IMG/VR virus record: IMGVR_UViG_3300025133_000286
Coordinates: 1 to 38,840 of that record
Source: a virus
Length of the DNA: 38,840 nucleotides
Direction: 5' to 3' (one strand)
The position numbers and the translations under genes are program-made. The notes beneath the pieces are model-generated. The model did not search any database. It saw only the letters and a list, made by a program, of their open reading frames with translations, and was not told the DNA's origin. Every line of letters begins with the position of its first letter. Positions within the stretch are counted from its first letter, which is position 1. Below, in pieces: positions 15,834 through 24,708 of this stretch.

Positions 15834-18119
15834 TCATCGTGCCTTGGTTGCTTGAGTTGGTCGTCCAATGGCAACACCGATATACTGAGTACCGTTGTAG
15901 TTGCTCGTATTGTTGTTAACACCTCTCATCTTGATACCGTTAGAAACATGGTCAACAATCATTGTTGAATTGTAACCTTCGGCATTGTTCAAATTGGCGT
16001 ACAGCATGTCACCAATAGGGTTGCTGGGCGTTCTTACGTTATCACGCATTGCCCAACTCCCTGCTGCACCTGTGGCATTCTTCATTATCGAGAACTCAGG
16101 AGAAATACCCAAGTTGTCAAAGGCACCATCGGCTGAACCATTGCCCGTATAATTCACACTACGGCAGAAATCAGTCTCGAAGAAGCAATACATGATGTAG
16201 TCATGCCCTGCTTTGTTCGTTGCATTGGATGTTGCACCCACTGACACAAGGGCATCTGTTGGTTCTGTGTTATTGAAGTAAACAGAGTTGGCAGCACTGG
16301 CGGCGGTAGTGTCCAAGGCCATATAGTAGCCAGCACCAAGTTCTTCATGGTAGACTGTCCATTGTGCTGCTTGTGTTAAGCACTTAATGATGACCATGAA
16401 TGGTTTCTTGTCACCGGAGTGAGGTACAGTCTGCGCCCCTGCAACACCAGAGTAAGTAGTCGCTGTCATGCCAAGAGTTAAGTTCGTCTTGCAGCCTGAC
16501 GGGGTGATTGTACCTGATCCCCATGAAGAGACTATATTTGGAAGGGAGGCACACCAGCCAACGAAGGTGTTTCCACTTCCGTTCATGGCAACTTCTGTGC
16601 CAAGTGTAAATCCATTACTATCATAACTCAGGACACCATCAGTTTCGGTAGCCTCCGCATTTGTTGCGTTTGAGTAGATAACTTTAGTGCTACCTCGTAC
16701 TGCATCGGTTAAATGATGGTAACGAGTATTGTTACGTTCTTTAATCCATAAGAAATCTGGCTGGAAGTTCAAACTAGTTCTTGCGTGTGTTGCACCTGTC
16801 CCTGTCCAAGTGTCTGTGGCCCAATGATCTGCCAAGTCCTCGGTTATCTCAGGTAAGTTGGTTTCGTTGAGTGCAAGGAAGTCTGTTGTTGGTGTACCTG
16901 ACCAAGCTGTGTCTGAGAAGTTGACATTACAAGTATGGCTTACCCCTGTATAAATATACGCTAATACAGTGCCATCAGGGATAGTTGTCAAAGTACCTTC
17001 AGAAGAACCACCATTCTTGTAGAACTTCATCTCACCAGCATCAGCATCATATTCACACCGGACAATGTCATTGGCAGTATTCCATGTGGCACCGTAAGCA
17101 CCGCTGTCAGTGTTCACACCATCGACATAATATTCTTTATTACCACCAGCCCTGTACGTTGAGTATGTTCCACCACCTGTGGCAGCATTGGCACCACTGT
17201 GACATAGGCCAATCATGTGCTGGTCACTTCCACCTGTAGTCTGTTTAACCTCAAACCGCCACTTACCAGTAGCAGGGAAGGCTATCGTACTATAAGCTCC
17301 ACCTCCACCTGTGACTGTAGTATTGCCATTTGACAATGTTGGCACCCATGACGAAGGTTTATCCAGTGGCGATAGAGTGGCAAGGTTGGCGGTTGGGGTA
17401 TCTACGACTTGCGTGATTGTTCCGTTCTCAGTCCAGTCGTTGTTGTTACCAGAACTGTCTTCACCAAGATCACCTGAGTTACTGAAGTCTAAATGGAAGC
17501 CGTTAGTTCCGTAAGTTCCACTGTAAGCCTTGGCAACCCAATCACCGTTGTCTGCTTCCTCTGCGAAGTCTGTTGGTGCTAGGACTTGACCGTCGATGAA
17601 ATACATGTCTGCATTATAGGCAGAGGAATAAGTATCAGCAGCATGATCACGTCTGCCTATCGTGTGCATGATGGATGAGTTGATGAGGATTGCGCCGTTT
17701 TGAGACAGGGAATTGCTTATAGTATTGCTGCCGCTATTGTTGACATTCAAAGTGACTTCAGGTGTTGCCAGTGAAGTATTGAAAGTAACTACAAAATGGT
17801 AGTAGTCACCACTGTCTCTAAGCTCCATTGTATGTGTGGTGTTGTTCATCTTAACAGAGCCACCAATGTTCAGATAAAAAAGGATGTTACCGTTCTCATA
17901 CTGTATCTGTAGCCTGTTAGTGCTGGATGTCCCCGCATAGAATAACATCTGGGCTGTCGACAGGTCATTTAGTTTACACCAGAAAGACAAGGTGCACTTC
18001 TCTCCGTCTGTAGGTGTGCTTAAAGTCCTGCTCAAGTAACCCGTGCTACCATCAAATAGGGCTGCGTACTCAAGGTTATACTGTGCAAGCAGGGCCTTCA
18101 TGACCATTGGTGCAAACAT
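15834..18119 (-). CDS. LamG/SPRY-type tail fibre or adhesin, 761 aa
   Basis: A 761-residue receptor-binding candidate. Residues about 15-215 look like a concanavalin/LamG jelly roll (GYLSRTLSTP, CTLSFWCKLNDL, MYFIDGQVLAPTDF). Residues about 265-400 look like a SPRY domain (KWRFEVKQTTGG, YYVDGVN, VRCEYDADAGEMKFYKNGG). The C-terminal 300 residues start with FQPDFLWIKERN and are typical of marine phage fibre C-termini. Carbohydrate or surface-protein binding is the likely role. Base use is more GCN- and CCN-rich than in neighbouring genes, suggesting exchange. It starts in a TAATG overlap with no SD, so it is coupled to the preceding fibre gene. Confidence 0.75.
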   Translation of the reverse strand: MFAPMVMKALLAQYNLEYAALFDGSTGYLSRTLSTPTDGEKCTLSFWCKLNDLSTAQMLFYAGTSSTNRLQIQYENGNILFYLNIGGSVKMNNTTHTMELRDSGDYYHFVVTFNTSLATPEVTLNVNNSGSNTISNSLSQNGAILINSSIMHTIGRRDHAADTYSSAYNADMYFIDGQVLAPTDFAEEADNGDWVAKAYSGTYGTNGFHLDFSNSGDLGEDSSGNNNDWTENGTITQVVDTPTANLATLSPLDKPSSWVPTLSNGNTTVTGGGGAYSTIAFPATGKWRFEVKQTTGGSDQHMIGLCHSGANAATGGGTYSTYRAGGNKEYYVDGVNTDSGAYGATWNTANDIVRCEYDADAGEMKFYKNGGSSEGTLTTIPDGTVLAYIYTGVSHTCNVNFSDTAWSGTPTTDFLALNETNLPEITEDLADHWATDTWTGTGATHARTSLNFQPDFLWIKERNNTRYHHLTDAVRGSTKVIYSNATNAEATETDGVLSYDSNGFTLGTEVAMNGSGNTFVGWCASLPNIVSSWGSGTITPSGCKTNLTLGMTATTYSGVAGAQTVPHSGDKKPFMVIIKCLTQAAQWTVYHEELGAGYYMALDTTAASAANSVYFNNTEPTDALVSVGATSNATNKAGHDYIMYCFFETDFCRSVNYTGNGSADGAFDNLGISPEFSIMKNATGAAGSWAMRDNVRTPSNPIGDMLYANLNNAEGYNSTMIVDHVSNGIKMRGVNNNTSNYNGTQYIGVAIGRPTQATKAR

Positions 18120-19246
18120 TAGACTAAGGCCGCACTGTAGGAGATAGCAACATTGGTGCCATCATAACACCAGTAACTAATCAGGTATGTCCCTGCAGTT
18201 GACAGGGTAGTCGCTGCATCTGCGTCAGCCTCCACCTCACTGCCAAGTGTAATTGCGTATGGGGTTGTGTTGACAAGTCTGATCAGTCCACGTTGTCCCT
18301 CAGTTTCATTGGTGAACTCAAGTACGTCCACACCTGCAGGAGTCCATAGGAAGTCATTGCCAGCATCCATGTCAAAGGAGCCATCAGCATCAGTGACTGG
18401 GGTTGTACGTTGACTGCCTGTCCATGATTGATCACTGGTTAAGTCAAGTGACATTGTACTGCCAGTCTTGGATAGACCTGACCCAGCAAGTGTCTGTGAC
18501 TGTACGTTTGCAATCCAGTTGTCTGGTGTTGCATCATCACTGATGAACTGTACTACCTCAGTGTTTGCACTCAGGGTGTAGTTACCTGACACACCATTGA
18601 TGTAGTCTGTGCCATCACGTACCATGGTGACATCACCAGCACCACTACGTTCAGCACCGTAGGTCAGACCCTCATCTGATCCAATTGCAGGTAAGTTGAT
18701 TGTCACTGTGCCGCCACTTGTATCACACACATAGTATGTACGACTGTCAGCTACTTCGATGTCATAGGTTCCAGTTGTGAGTAAGGTCACAGTTGTGTAT
18801 GGACCTGCACCTGCACTGGCTGCTGCAAGGGCTGCACTGGCTGCTGCTGCTGCTGCGTCACTTGCTGTACTGATTACATCCAGTGCTGTCTGAGTAGCGT
18901 CTGCATCGGCCTTAGCAGCCCAGTGAAGGGCACTGTACTCATCTACGCCGTTACCCCCTGCCAAAGTGCTTACCAGTGAGTCCTCGGCCTTGTTAGCCCA
19001 TTCTTCAGCATAGTCTACATAGTCAGCTAGGTCACCACCACCGGGTATACTGATACCACCAACATTGAGGATACTCTGACTGTTCATGTCAAGGTCAGCA
19101 CTCATGGTGTTTGGGGTGGTTCCATCTCGGCTCAGGGTGTTCTCAAGTGCAGCTTCAATCAGTGCACTGTTGGCATTGATTGTATTTACACTGGAAGTCT
19201 CATTACTACTGAGGGATGTTAAATCTGATAGGGTAAGTTTTGCCAT
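18119..19246 (-). CDS. Tail fibre protein, 375 aa
   Basis: A 375-residue fibre protein. The N-terminus (NTINANSALIEAALENTL, then LDMNSQSILNVG) is a common phage fibre attachment pattern. An Ala-rich coiled coil at about residues 125-150 (DAAAAAASAALAAASAGAG) resembles the trimeric shaft seen in T7 gp17-type fibres, and Ser/Thr/Gly beta-strands make up the rest. It is flanked by TAATG junctions on both sides, so it is translated in tandem with its neighbours. Confidence 0.78.
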   Translation of the reverse strand: MAKLTLSDLTSLSSNETSSVNTINANSALIEAALENTLSRDGTTPNTMSADLDMNSQSILNVGGISIPGGGDLADYVDYAEEWANKAEDSLVSTLAGGNGVDEYSALHWAAKADADATQTALDVISTASDAAAAAASAALAAASAGAGPYTTVTLLTTGTYDIEVADSRTYYVCDTSGGTVTINLPAIGSDEGLTYGAERSGAGDVTMVRDGTDYINGVSGNYTLSANTEVVQFISDDATPDNWIANVQSQTLAGSGLSKTGSTMSLDLTSDQSWTGSQRTTPVTDADGSFDMDAGNDFLWTPAGVDVLEFTNETEGQRGLIRLVNTTPYAITLGSEVEADADAATTLSTAGTYLISYWCYDGTNVAISYSAALV

Positions 19247-19749
19247 TATGATACATCCATTAAGATACTGAGGTGTGCGTGTGCACCTGATGTGTTAGTC
19301 TCTCCACCACAGACGATCTCAATTGCCTGACCTGCAGTGACTGTGTTGGCTGCACTTGGTGTGGCCTGATCTACATCCCCAGCAGCACTGCCACTGTAAG
19401 CAATGGTGACTACACCACCTGTGACTGGCACACCTGCAATCTCTGCTGTGAGTGTGGTGTCTGCAGTTGCGATGGCCTGATCAATTACACTGTAGATTTC
19501 TTCAATGTCTCCAGCAATTGGTGACACAATGTAGTGGCTCTCTGCTGTACTCAGGTCATCAATGGTGGTGTTCAGGACAACCTTGTTGATGTTATTGAAT
19601 GAGGTATCTAATTCACTTGTTGAGATTTTCTGCCATGTACCACTGCCAGCACCGTCACTGACATACGTAGTATTGGCTGATGCACTGTGGGCATCCTTTG
19701 GCTCATGTAGTTCAGTGGTTGTCAGATTGGCATGTTGTACGTCAGGCAT
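19246..19749 (-). CDS. Virion protein, fibre- or decoration-like
   Basis: A 167-residue Ala/Thr/Gly-rich beta protein. The N-terminus (ELHEPKDAHSASANTTYVSD, then GSGTWQKIS) is a motif I associate with structural proteins of marine phages. The C-terminal half (AGVPVTGGVVTIAYSG) looks like a small beta-sandwich. A strong SD (AAGGAGA) precedes the ATG. It could be a head decoration or a short fibre; the sequence does not decide. Confidence 0.65.
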   Translation of the reverse strand: MPDVQHANLTTTELHEPKDAHSASANTTYVSDGAGSGTWQKISTSELDTSFNNINKVVLNTTIDDLSTAESHYIVSPIAGDIEEIYSVIDQAIATADTTLTAEIAGVPVTGGVVTIAYSGSAAGDVDQATPSAANTVTAGQAIEIVCGGETNTSGAHAHLSILMDVS

Positions 19750-19771
19750 TTAATTCTCCTTGGTGAGGTAA

Positions 19772-19797
19772 TGGGGCCAGCCAACTGACCAGCCCCA
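19772..19797 (-). terminator. Weak GC-rich hairpin between structural genes
   Basis: TGGGGC (19772-19777) can pair with GCCCCA (19792-19797) around a 14-nt loop in the only sizeable gap (55 bp) between head and fibre genes. No T-run follows on the minus strand, so it is a processing or attenuating hairpin at best. Confidence 0.3.
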
Positions 19798-19804
19798 CTT
19801 AGTT

Positions 19805-20311
19805 CTAGTTGCGGTACTTGATTACCAAGTCTGCGTCACCAGCCGTGAAGACTGCAGTGCCGTAGTTACCTGATACATACAAGGGACGATCCCCAGTACC
19901 TGCCAGTACAGCACCAACCAAGGCACCATCACAGGCAATCTTGTCACCAACTGCATCAATGGCAGTGATGGCAATTGCAGCATCAATACCGTCAGCATCA
20001 TTGGCACTGAAGGTACCATCACCATCGTCATTGAACATACCCAAAGTAAGGGTGGCTGCTCCTGCACTGGTGAAGGCAGTATTGACGTAGAGAGATGCAG
20101 ACTCAATACGGGCACCATCAGGAACACCAGCACCTGGATAGGTACCAATGACTGCAGCAGCCGAGCCTACATTCTCATAGTTGATGTTGACAACGAGTTC
20201 TTGCTCGTCACCAGCAGTTGATACACGACCTTGATTAAGGGACTTACCTTTCTCATTGCCGAAGCGGATGTTAAGACCATCATCGTTAGTCCAAAATTCA
20301 GTACTAGACAT
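19805..20311 (-). CDS. Head decoration-type structural protein, 168 aa
   Basis: A 168-residue acidic, Ala/Gly-rich beta protein encoded directly downstream of the major capsid gene, the classic position of a capsid decoration/stabilising protein. It contains a Ca-binding-like acidic loop (FNDDGDGTFSANDADG). The SD AGGAGGTGA is the strongest in the window, which fits a highly expressed structural protein. The specific family is not recognised. Confidence 0.7.
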   Translation of the reverse strand: MSSTEFWTNDDGLNIRFGNEKGKSLNQGRVSTAGDEQELVVNINYENVGSAAAVIGTYPGAGVPDGARIESASLYVNTAFTSAGAATLTLGMFNDDGDGTFSANDADGIDAAIAITAIDAVGDKIACDGALVGAVLAGTGDRPLYVSGNYGTAVFTAGDADLVIKYRN

Positions 20312-20322
20312 CAGATCACCTC

Positions 20323-21267
20323 CTATACTTGGTCAGTGTCACTGAGGACACAAACTAGGTTTTCAGGACGGTACAAGGAAAGACCGTAACGAGCAGTGGT
20401 TACATACTCTTCACGTTGGAAGTCTTTGTTGTACTCAGAGTCAACCTGTGGCATCTGACGCCATGCACCAACGAAGGGCAATACATCAGGGGCAGCAGAG
20501 AAGAACATGTTTGCTTTACCAGCAGCAGTGGTTGGACCAGCACCGCCGATTTGTTCGTTTGCATCATCCAAGTAGTTACTTGTATATACATCAAAGCCAT
20601 AGATGTTTGCAAGGAATGACATGCCACTGGCAATACCACTACGTACAACACCTTCCCAACGTGGGTTGTTTGATACGTTGGTCAAGTTGGAGATGGTGTT
20701 CATCTCGTACTCAACAGATGGATCAACAATTGCAACTAGGTTGGTGTCAGGTACATTGGCTTTCTTCAGGGCAAAACGAGCCTTGGCAAAATCCTGTACC
20801 GTCATTACTTCATCAGTGCCTTGAGCAACCCAACGGTGAGCAGCACCATTGATGGTATTGGCAGCAGATGCAGTCTGACCTGATTGCAATGCAAAGATGT
20901 CAGTCTCAACACGTTCCATGATTGCACGGGCCTGTCCGGGGACAAACTTGCTGATCAATTGGTTCATGTAGAAACCATCTTGCTTGGCTTTGTTGGTGAT
21001 GTACGTACCAGATGATACATAGTCACTGATTGAGAATTGGAACTCACCAGTGTCAAGGGCACGATACTTAACGGCCTCATCCTCTGAGTAGTCATCTACT
21101 TGTGCTTGACCGATACTTGGGATAGTAAACGTGTTACCATCTGGGAAGTCAGTCATCCAATCTACGTAGCCAGTGCCTTGAAGTTCATCCTCAAGTACTT
21201 CCTTGATCTGCGTAGACCATACTTCTGAGCGGATTAGGTGCTCAGTATTTCCTGTGGTGTGAGACAT
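20323..21267 (-). CDS. Major capsid protein
   Basis: A 314-residue coat protein, probably of HK97 fold. It follows the scaffold gene, has a strong SD (AGGAGAGAT), and shows the usual features: an extended N-terminus (SEVWSTQIKEVLEDELQGTGYVD is the start of the arm), FTIPSIGQAQVDDY, the spine-like AIMERVETDIFALQSGQ and a C-terminal RYGLSLYRPENLV strand. It builds the icosahedral head around the scaffold. Position and length agree with podoviral coats; the assignment is by pattern and synteny. Confidence 0.85.
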   Translation of the reverse strand: MSHTTGNTEHLIRSEVWSTQIKEVLEDELQGTGYVDWMTDFPDGNTFTIPSIGQAQVDDYSEDEAVKYRALDTGEFQFSISDYVSSGTYITNKAKQDGFYMNQLISKFVPGQARAIMERVETDIFALQSGQTASAANTINGAAHRWVAQGTDEVMTVQDFAKARFALKKANVPDTNLVAIVDPSVEYEMNTISNLTNVSNNPRWEGVVRSGIASGMSFLANIYGFDVYTSNYLDDANEQIGGAGPTTAAGKANMFFSAAPDVLPFVGAWRQMPQVDSEYNKDFQREEYVTTARYGLSLYRPENLVCVLSDTDQV

Positions 21268-21287
21268 AATATCTCTCCTATGTTAAA

Positions 21288-22010
21288 TTAAAAAGTCTTA
21301 CCTTGTGTCTTGGCTTCCATTGCAATACGCATGTAGTCTTGTTGCACTGCTGGACTGAAATACTTACGAGGATCATTCCGGCGTAGGTCATCAAAGTAGG
21401 TTTTGTCTTTGACCCCTTTGTTGACTATCAGTGCATCTGCCTCCGTGCGTAGGGATGGAGTTGTAACAGATGGAGTATGCGGTTTGTCTGCCGTGACTCC
21501 CATTAGTTGGTAGAAAGCATCTGGGGACTTCTGTGCAATGTCACCAAGGTCTGAAGGTTGCAAGCCCATTGATTGAGCCTTCACTGCCACCATCTCACTT
21601 GCTTTGTCCTCACCGTATAGCTCTTTCATTTTGTTGTCTACTTTGCTGAGGTTACCCTGCACAGTTGCCTGTGTTGCTCTCTTATCCATGATACCTGAAA
21701 CAAGACCTTCAAGTGACTTCTCATCTAACTGGGGAGTGGTGTTCTCCTCGGCAGGTGGGGCAGCACGTTCTTCCTTGATCTTATTCAGCATGTTCTCCAT
21801 GTTGATACGTTTGTCTAGCTCTTCACGGAGTTGAGCAGTCTCTCCTTTGAGTTGCTCGATGTAGTCATCAGTGTACGATTTACTCTTTGCAAGTTCCTCT
21901 GTCGAGGAAAACTTCTTGCCTTCACCCACCAATGAGTCTAAGAAAGAACCCTCTGTTTCTTTGTTAGGTTCACTGGCTGGTACTTCTTTGTTCTCTTCAA
22001 ATACGGTCAT
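21288..22010 (-). CDS. Scaffolding protein
   Basis: A 240-residue, highly charged, helical protein immediately before the coat gene. It has an acidic N-terminus (TVFEENKEVPASEPNKETEG), a coiled coil (about 45-85) and a Glu/Pro linker, and a basic C-terminal tail that would contact the coat. This is the standard composition of a podoviral scaffold (T7 gp9, P22 gp8). AAAGGAACG precedes the ATG. Confidence 0.82.
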   Translation of the reverse strand: MTVFEENKEVPASEPNKETEGSFLDSLVGEGKKFSSTEELAKSKSYTDDYIEQLKGETAQLREELDKRINMENMLNKIKEERAAPPAEENTTPQLDEKSLEGLVSGIMDKRATQATVQGNLSKVDNKMKELYGEDKASEMVAVKAQSMGLQPSDLGDIAQKSPDAFYQLMGVTADKPHTPSVTTPSLRTEADALIVNKGVKDKTYFDDLRRNDPRKYFSPAVQQDYMRIAMEAKTQGKTF

Positions 22011-22011
22011 G

Positions 22012-22266
22012 TCATCGTTCCTTTGTCAGGTTGGTTAGGTCATGTATGAACTGTAGTTCCCTGAGTGCACCATGTCTATCTGCTTGATGGTACGCCCAAC
22101 CTGCTTCATTGTAGTCAGGCTTAGGTAAGTTCAACTGATTGATCTTCTCTTCAACTATGTTGTTCAGGACTTCCAGCAGTGTACTACAATTACGTACATA
22201 ACCTTCAAACTCCTTACGCTCTTTGGGGTCTTTGATGTGCTTGGTCCAAGCTGTGTTAAGCTTCAA
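22012..22266 (-). CDS. Hypothetical protein between portal and scaffold, 84 aa
   Basis: An 84-residue helical protein containing AWTKHIKDPKERKEFEGYV and a conserved-looking AGWAYHQADRHGALREL segment. It starts with TTG at 22266, supported by GAGGAAGGA a few bases upstream and by overlap with the portal stop. Its location suggests a head-assembly accessory, but no function is known to me. Confidence 0.65.
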   Translation of the reverse strand: MKLNTAWTKHIKDPKERKEFEGYVRNCSTLLEVLNNIVEEKINQLNLPKPDYNEAGWAYHQADRHGALRELQFIHDLTNLTKER

Positions 22267-24034
22267 TGTTTCCTTCCTCTGCTAATACTTCACCAACAGC
22301 AGCTTCTTCTTCAAGGGTACTGGTGGCTTGGTTGACCATACGCTGACTCTCAGTCTGTTCAGCAATACGGATGTTCTCTGTGACTAGTCCGAACTTCTCA
22401 ATGTCAAGTAGTTCTTCAACTAGCTGTGCTGTCTTGATGCCACTGATGTGGTTGTTGATTGCAGGGTCTTGTCCCACTGCTGAGTTCATCAGTTGCAATA
22501 GGTTCTGGAATTGATTTGCTTTCTCTGCAAAGTGACGTGCACCCATGGGTCTGATCTTGCCCCGTGTAGCCAAGTCCTCTGGTGTGATTGTTTCGAATAG
22601 TGCCACACCAAACTCATCGTCCACTGTACGGACAACATCACTTACTTCCATGTTACGTCTTGCAAGCTCAAGCATGTCATTGATGATTGGTTCTTCAAAG
22701 TTCATCTCGAACTGTTTAGTTTTATTTTGGAAGATACGACCTGATGCATTCTCAAGTGTCTGTACTTCAAAGGCAGTCTTCTCACCAGGAGTCCTGATGC
22801 CCATTGCTTGCTTTGGTGCACCTGCCATGTCCTCCATCTTCTGTTCAAGGATGGCAATCTGTGTGTCAGCATTCAAGGCTGTTGGATCAGGATTCATGAA
22901 GGTAACATCACCCTCATCACCCACATAGATACGCTCATTGGGACCATAGTTGAAGTCCTCCACGTAGCCACGTACCTTCAGCATTGGATGTGCAATTAAG
23001 TCGAAGACATCAGCCTTGAGGTTCTCTAGGTGGTCGATACGATACTGCATACCAACAAGATTGTCAAGAGGCCCCATAGCCCACAAGTTATCAGGACGAC
23101 TGCGCCAGCCAGCATGTCTGAAGGTTTGTCCACGCCAGCTTGGATTAGGAACTTTGCGTATGATGTGCTTCCTGTCCACAACTGTGATGATGTGGTTCTT
23201 AAGTAGTTCACCCTTTTCGATGTCATATAGGTCACCATGAAATTCAGTGATCTCAACTAGACCACTGCTGTAGTATTCAAAGATACTTCCAAAGCCATCC
23301 ATCTGATAGCCATCATCTTTGATCCTGTCTTCACGTGTCATTGCTGCAATGGACTTACGGTGTTCTGTCACCAGACTGAAGACATCCTGCAGGTAGCCAT
23401 CACTTGGATGATCCTCAATGTCACTGGCTAGATCACCAAGGGACTTGAGGCTACGTACAATCTTTGGTGTCTGTTCAAACGTTGCTGCTGCTGGATTGAA
23501 TACAATGTCTAGAGGAGATATACGTACCACACGAGGACCAACGTAACCAATGATAACCTCACCTGTCTCTGGGTCTTCACGAGTTTCATTAACGTACTCT
23601 GTCGACGCAATGACATTACCGTAGTCGATGTAATCATAGACCAGTTGGCTGACCTGTTGCATGAAATCAGACTGACGAAGTTTATTAGCCATGTAGGAAG
23701 TAATGACTTTGCGTTTGTCTTCTGCCTCTGCATCTTCGTCATCACCTTCCCATATCATCCAGTCACTGTTGGGGAACAATGCTGCCATGTAGTTGGCATG
23801 TAGGTTATCCCTGATCTGACATAACTTGGGTACTGTGGTTGAGTTCTTCCATGGCAGACTTGAATTGGTTGTGGTTGTGGTGTCAGTTGCAAAGATGTAG
23901 TTACGGAGTTCTCTCTTCTCCTGTAGCCAAGCATCACGCTTCTGTTGCCATCTGTCATAGTTCTCACAGATTTGAACAGCCATCTGTTCTGGTCTGCCGA
24001 TGATGTCCTCAAGGACTAAAGTTCTACCAGTCAT
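22256..24034 (-). CDS. Portal (head-tail connector) protein
   Basis: A 592-residue portal. Typical podoviral connector features are present: the N-terminal helix YDRWQQKRDAWLQEKRELRN, a DNLHANYMAALFP segment, the wing-like strands around PRVVRISPLDIVFNP, and the helical stem/crown GIRTPGEKTAFEVQTLENA near residues 405-425. It forms the dodecameric ring for DNA packaging with the large terminase. It starts in a TAATG overlap with the Gly-rich gene, GGAG upstream. Confidence 0.92.
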   Translation of the reverse strand: MTGRTLVLEDIIGRPEQMAVQICENYDRWQQKRDAWLQEKRELRNYIFATDTTTTTNSSLPWKNSTTVPKLCQIRDNLHANYMAALFPNSDWMIWEGDDEDAEAEDKRKVITSYMANKLRQSDFMQQVSQLVYDYIDYGNVIASTEYVNETREDPETGEVIIGYVGPRVVRISPLDIVFNPAAATFEQTPKIVRSLKSLGDLASDIEDHPSDGYLQDVFSLVTEHRKSIAAMTREDRIKDDGYQMDGFGSIFEYYSSGLVEITEFHGDLYDIEKGELLKNHIITVVDRKHIIRKVPNPSWRGQTFRHAGWRSRPDNLWAMGPLDNLVGMQYRIDHLENLKADVFDLIAHPMLKVRGYVEDFNYGPNERIYVGDEGDVTFMNPDPTALNADTQIAILEQKMEDMAGAPKQAMGIRTPGEKTAFEVQTLENASGRIFQNKTKQFEMNFEEPIINDMLELARRNMEVSDVVRTVDDEFGVALFETITPEDLATRGKIRPMGARHFAEKANQFQNLLQLMNSAVGQDPAINNHISGIKTAQLVEELLDIEKFGLVTENIRIAEQTESQRMVNQATSTLEEEAAVGEVLAEEGNIEA

Positions 24035-24708
24035 TAACCTACTCCATAGCCTCCTGCATCTGAGCCACCAGGACTATCCAAGGAGCCTTGTCCTGTGTCA
24101 TGTGATGGACCTTCGTAACCACCTCCAGCTTCTCCTACTCCTGGTCCACCACCTACACCACCTTTGTTTTTATCTTTGTGGTGCTCGTGGTCTGCAGTGC
24201 CTAGAGGCATGGCCATGTTTGGTCCTTTACGACTAGACTTACTGCGTCCACCTGTTGTTGGAGCCTCTGGTCTGCCTTTTGCACCCTCACCGGAGGAATC
24301 TGAGATACCACCAAGACTTGGGTTGCCTATGCCCATCTTACCCAGTACACCATCAATGGCATCTGCAGTTGGATCATAACCAGAAAGTTTACCAGCCACA
24401 GCACCGATCACACCGGGAAGACCACTTAATACCCCACCGACAGATAGACCACCACTTAACAACTCACCCCAACTGGATGCTTGGTGTACACTGTTGTCGA
24501 AACCAAACCCAGCATCTGCCCCAGCCATGTCAGCCCCACCACCGTGACTATCAGGTCTGTTGGCCAGTACTCCTGCCTGTGCGTTGTTCTTACTTGCACG
24601 TAGGTCAGTGTTTGCCACACTTGACTCAATGTTCTTCTTGGCTTGAGGCAACAAGAATCTATCTGCACTTGTCTCATCTCTTTGTTCTGTTCTATATGAC
24701 CTTGCCAT
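24034..24708 (-). CDS. Gly-rich protein between terminase and portal, 224 aa
   Basis: A 224-residue low-complexity protein. The first 60 residues are polar (QAKKNIESSVANTDLRASK), the centre has a hydrophobic glycine patch (GLSVGGVLSGLPGVIGAVAG, about 88-107), and the last 60 residues are largely Gly/Ser/His (GGVGGGPGVGEAGGG). Its place between terL and portal suggests a virion or packaging accessory. It resembles glycine-rich disordered minor virion proteins only in composition. TAATG junctions lie on both sides. Function unknown. Confidence 0.65.
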   Translation of the reverse strand: MARSYRTEQRDETSADRFLLPQAKKNIESSVANTDLRASKNNAQAGVLANRPDSHGGGADMAGADAGFGFDNSVHQASSWGELLSGGLSVGGVLSGLPGVIGAVAGKLSGYDPTADAIDGVLGKMGIGNPSLGGISDSSGEGAKGRPEAPTTGGRSKSSRKGPNMAMPLGTADHEHHKDKNKGGVGGGPGVGEAGGGYEGPSHDTGQGSLDSPGGSDAGGYGVG

